Below, piece after piece: positions 12,766 through 14,731 of a DNA stretch of 14,731 nt. Source of the DNA: DATKYV01 sp035528275 (GTDB lineage: Bacteria; Acidobacteriota; Terriglobia; UBA7540); NCBI GenBank assembly GCA_035528275.1, contig DATKYV010000314.1:1-14731 (forward strand). The letters run 5' to 3'. The position numbers and the translations under genes were made by a program. How positions within the stretch are numbered: position 1 is the first letter of the stretch; each line of letters begins with the position of its first letter. The notes under the pieces are model-generated. The model searched no databases. It saw nothing but the letters and a program-made list of their open reading frames with translations, and was not told where the DNA came from.

Positions 12766-13994
12766 GCCGAGGGTCCGGGATAGTCGGACCCCAGGTTGGA
12801 TGCGTCGTTTGCGGCGAGTGTCCTTACCAATTCTTCGTGGAAATAGCTCTGCTCTTTGGCCACCGTTTTTCCGAAGCGCTTTTCGTAGGTCTGCCGGCTC
12901 CGCTCGATGTCCGTCCTCATGCGCGCGTAGAGGTCCTTGTTCTTGCGACCGTCGGCCACTTTGGCCTTGTTATAAAGCTCGATTTCAGAGACTAGCAGCC
13001 GGGCAAACCGCTTCGCGTCGCGATGAACTTTCTGGTCGGCCTCGCTGACCTGGGAGAGATCGAGTTCCTTGGCCGCCGGCGGCGCGGCGGGGGCCGCCTC
13101 TTCGGCCGCTGGCGCGGTTTCCACCACCGGAGGAGCGGAAACCTCCGCAACCGCGGCCGTCGCCGCGAATTCTTCGACGACCGGCTCGGTTTCAACCGCC
13201 TCCACCGAGGCCTCGGCTTCGGCCTCGACAACTTCCTCCGCCACTTCCGGTTCCGCTTCAGCAGTCTGCGAGGGAAGGCCGCCGCTCAGCGCCATCAAGC
13301 GATCGAGTTGCGCCCCGGCGAACTCCGCCAGGATCTTGAGCGCGTCAACGGGGAGTCCTTCCTTGCCCCCGCTGTCCGCATAGAAGATGGCTGAGACCGA
13401 GCCCGCGGAGCGAATGGGAAGGAGAATGATCGAGTCGCCTGGACCCGGCCCGAGCTTGTCGAGGACGTTCCTGTTCTTCGCCAGACTCTCCTTGGTCGCG
13501 TCGACGCTCCCCGCCGTCTCAAAACACTGTCGGAAAGGATTGTCCTGGGTGAGGGAAACCACCACGCCGCGAAACGCCTTTTCAGAGAGCTTGGAGCCGA
13601 AACCTCGCGCCGAGGAGCCCCAAGCCGACTTGCCACGCACGTCAAAAACCGCGGCGCGCACACCCAACTGCTCGGCTTCCTCGGTGAGGACCTCCAAAAC
13701 CTGCTCGGGCAGGGTGGCGGTGATGAGGTTGCGAACTCCGCCCAGAACCTTTTCGAGCGATGCGTCGGCGACCGCGCCGGTCCCGCCCGCGACCGACTCT
13801 GCCCTGCCCAGCGCCTCGAGTTGCTCCTCGACTGCACTTTCGAGCTGCTTCTGCTTGGCCCGCAATTCCTGAAGGCTTTCCTCAACCTTCTGAAGCTGCG
13901 CCGTCTGGGATTGCAGTTCCTGCTCCAGACGCTCGCGCGCCTGTCTGACCACGTCTTGAATCGAATTCTGCTGGGTTTGCGGCAAGTGGAACAC
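12762..13994 (-). CDS. Coiled-coil / GAF-like protein with acidic linker, coupled to SLT
   Basis: This 410-aa protein has four parts: a coiled coil (about 8-66, VRQARERLEQELQSQTAQLQ onward); a probable GAF-like sensory fold (about 78-236, with VLTEEAEQLGVRAAVFDV, GDSIILLPIRSAGSVSAIFY and KILAEFAGAQLDRL); a long Ala/Glu/Pro/Val linker (about 240-312); and a basic helical C-terminal segment (about 313-400, VHRDAKRFARLLVSEIELYN, KNKDLYARMRTDIERSRQTY). I recall the last segment as conserved in otherwise unnamed proteins. No signal peptide or TM is seen, so it is probably cytoplasmic although its partner is exported. The start is GTG at 13994; its ribosome-binding site is weak and an alternative start is possible. 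The stop overlaps the SLT start by 4 nt. The GAF call rests on pattern only, and the ligand is unknown. Confidence 0.7.
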   Translation of the reverse strand: MFHLPQTQQNSIQDVVRQARERLEQELQSQTAQLQKVEESLQELRAKQKQLESAVEEQLEALGRAESVAGGTGAVADASLEKVLGGVRNLITATLPEQVLEVLTEEAEQLGVRAAVFDVRGKSAWGSSARGFGSKLSEKAFRGVVVSLTQDNPFRQCFETAGSVDATKESLAKNRNVLDKLGPGPGDSIILLPIRSAGSVSAIFYADSGGKEGLPVDALKILAEFAGAQLDRLMALSGGLPSQTAEAEPEVAEEVVEAEAEASVEAVETEPVVEEFAATAAVAEVSAPPVVETAPAAEEAAPAAPPAAKELDLSQVSEADQKVHRDAKRFARLLVSEIELYNKAKVADGRKNKDLYARMRTDIERSRQTYEKRFGKTVAKEQSYFHEELVRTLAANDASNLGSDYPGPSA

Positions 13995-14019
13995 CTCGGC
14001 TGAGCGCTCTCAAAACATT

Positions 14020-14050
14020 ATTATGGTACAGCCAGACGGCCGAGTGTCAA
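14020..14050 (-). promoter_or_regulatory. Probable promoter of the coiled-coil/SLT pair
   Basis: On the minus strand a perfect TTGACA (14045-14050) is followed by CATAAT (14020-14025) after 19 nt, or by TACCAT (14023-14028) after 16 nt. The CATAAT match is stronger but the spacing long. It lies 26 nt upstream of the GTG at 13994 and diverges from the tmRNA promoter. Confidence 0.55.
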
Positions 14051-14125
14051 CTGCAATATTCTTGTTGCGTGGAACGCGAGATGCGGCGCGCCGCCTTTCC
14101 GATGAACGCCCGCGCGCCCCCTGCC

Positions 14126-14154
14126 TTGACATGGCCCACACTACGGTTTAATCT
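14126..14154 (+). promoter_or_regulatory. Probable tmRNA promoter
   Basis: A perfect TTGACA -35 (14126-14131) is followed by TAATCT (14149-14154) at 17 nt or TTTAAT (14147-14152) at 15 nt. Transcription would begin a few bases before the mature 5' end at 14167, leaving a short leader for RNase P to remove. Confidence 0.6.
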
Positions 14155-14166
14155 GGAATTCAGCGT

Positions 14167-14534
14167 GGGGGCGTACCGGTTTCGACGGGAGCGCTTGCGC
14201 TTAGGAGGCATGCCGGGGGTCCACACCACCCGTAATCGGCGTGGGACAAAGACAACTGCCAACACGCAGTATGCTTACGCTGCCTAAGAGGTAGCGCGTC
14301 TCCTTCGTCAGGCCCGCAGGGCGGAACGAGACGTCGATCAGCGGGCTGGCTTGGAATCCGCCGCCTGAAGATTTCGAGCGAGTCCCCGGTTCGCCGGGGG
14401 AACAGGCTAGCTGGCGGTTCGTTATTGCTCGTTCCTTAGGGCCGTCGGTGAAAATGCAAGCGAACGGGATAAGCATGTAGGCTTCTAACCGTAGGTCTCT
14501 TCGGACGGGGGTTCGACTCCCCCCGCCTCCACCA
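14167..14534 (+). ncRNA. ssrA: tmRNA (transfer-messenger RNA), one-piece
   Basis: tmRNA rescues stalled ribosomes and tags the unfinished protein for degradation, working with SmpB. The tRNA-like ends pair: GGGGGCG (14167-14173) with CGCCTCC (14524-14530) over seven pairs including one G-U, followed by A and an encoded CCA (14532-14534). The near-invariant GGTTTCGACGGG follows the acceptor strand, and the T arm GGGGGTTCGACTCCCCC lies near the 3' end. The tag frame runs from GCC at 14258 to TAA at 14285-14287 and reads ANTQYAYAA, a normal protease tag ending in AA. The length of 368 nt is typical. This is the one-piece form, not the permuted two-piece form. A tyrosine recombinase ends 22 nt downstream. 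Confidence 0.96.
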
Positions 14535-14555
14535 TTTCGACGGCTTTAGATTCAA

Positions 14556-14731
14556 TCAGTTGACGCGCTCAATTTTTTCGTGTACCTCGGGCGTACCCTT
14601 CGCGGCTGCAAGCGATAGCGGGTCGGCGGCCCAGGACCGGCGAACGTCGGCCTCAAGTTGCTCTTGGCGAGCGCGGACCCAGGGCGTGTAGTAGCGCTCC
14701 GTCACCTTGACGGATTGATGCCCCAAGAGTG
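14556..14731 (-). CDS. Tyrosine recombinase / phage-type integrase, C-terminal part (cut by window edge)
   Basis: Only the last 57 codons lie in the window; the frame is open to the right edge and stops at TGA 14556-14558. The translation starts LLGHQSVKVTERYYTPWVRA and continues with RQEQLEADVRRSW. This matches the final catalytic box of the lambda-integrase family: the LGHxSxxxTxxYY pattern carries the last conserved His and the nucleophilic Tyr (second Tyr of YYTPW). The enzyme cuts and joins DNA at an attachment site through a 3'-phosphotyrosine link. The gene points toward and ends 22 nt from the tmRNA 3' end, a classic integration target, so it probably belongs to an island or prophage extending right. 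The Arg and first His boxes are outside the window, so activity cannot be judged. Confidence 0.87.
   Translation of the reverse strand, partial: LLGHQSVKVTERYYTPWVRARQEQLEADVRRSWAADPLSLAAAKGTPEVHEKIERVN

Noticed and set aside
14560..14578. TTGA-loop-TCAA followed by six T residues as a tmRNA terminator
   Set aside because: The stem is only 4 bp with AT-rich pairs and lies inside the integrase coding sequence. The original tmRNA terminator may have been displaced by the insertion.

Overview
The window looks like a piece of a moderately GC-rich chromosome from a Gram-negative bacterium, most probably an Acidobacteriota member or close relative. The grounds are an exported GCPII-like M28 peptidase, an exported S9 peptidase, a polytopic TonB-like protein opening MFENNLLESS, several small lineage-specific unknown proteins, and a tmRNA tag reading ANTQYAYAA. 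This assignment is inference from gene style; no marker phylogeny was possible.

Layout. 1-704: an unassigned left edge, then a minus-strand RelE/ParE toxin-antitoxin pair. 889-2928: an exported S9 (DPP5/acylaminoacyl-peptidase type) serine peptidase. 2929-3802: an accessory-looking island of heptamer-periodic repeats and hairpins enclosing a two-gene module of small conserved proteins. Its first gene is broken (stop at codon 2 plus an internal frameshift or deletion) and its second is intact. 3803-8688: three plus-strand genes, a class III PLP aminotransferase, an exported M28/GCPII-like metallopeptidase and a four-TM protein with a TonB C-terminal domain. 8748-10356: three minus-strand genes (exported unknown, PilZ protein, conserved unknown). 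10531-13994: a minus-strand pair joined by a 4-nt GTGA overlap, a coiled-coil/GAF-like protein followed by an exported TPR-SLT lytic transglycosylase. 14167-14534: a complete tmRNA gene (ssrA). 14556-14731: the C-terminus of a tyrosine recombinase pointing at the tmRNA 3' end, the usual geometry of a genomic island integrated in ssrA.

How the genes may work together. The S9 and M28 enzymes both carry signal peptides and intact catalytic residues, so they suggest peptide scavenging in the periplasm or outside the cell. The aminotransferase could process released amino acids, and the TonB-like protein could energise outer-membrane uptake. The minus-strand block has an envelope theme (murein turnover, c-di-GMP sensing by PilZ, an exported helical protein), but its unknown members cannot be assigned a role from sequence alone.

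The most interesting points are the integrase/tmRNA junction (probable island boundary at the window edge), the decayed two-gene module between inverted heptamer arrays, and the uncharacterised coiled-coil/GAF-like protein translationally coupled to the lytic transglycosylase. I did not find a clear new defence or biosynthetic system inside the window; if one exists it is more likely on the island beyond the right edge.
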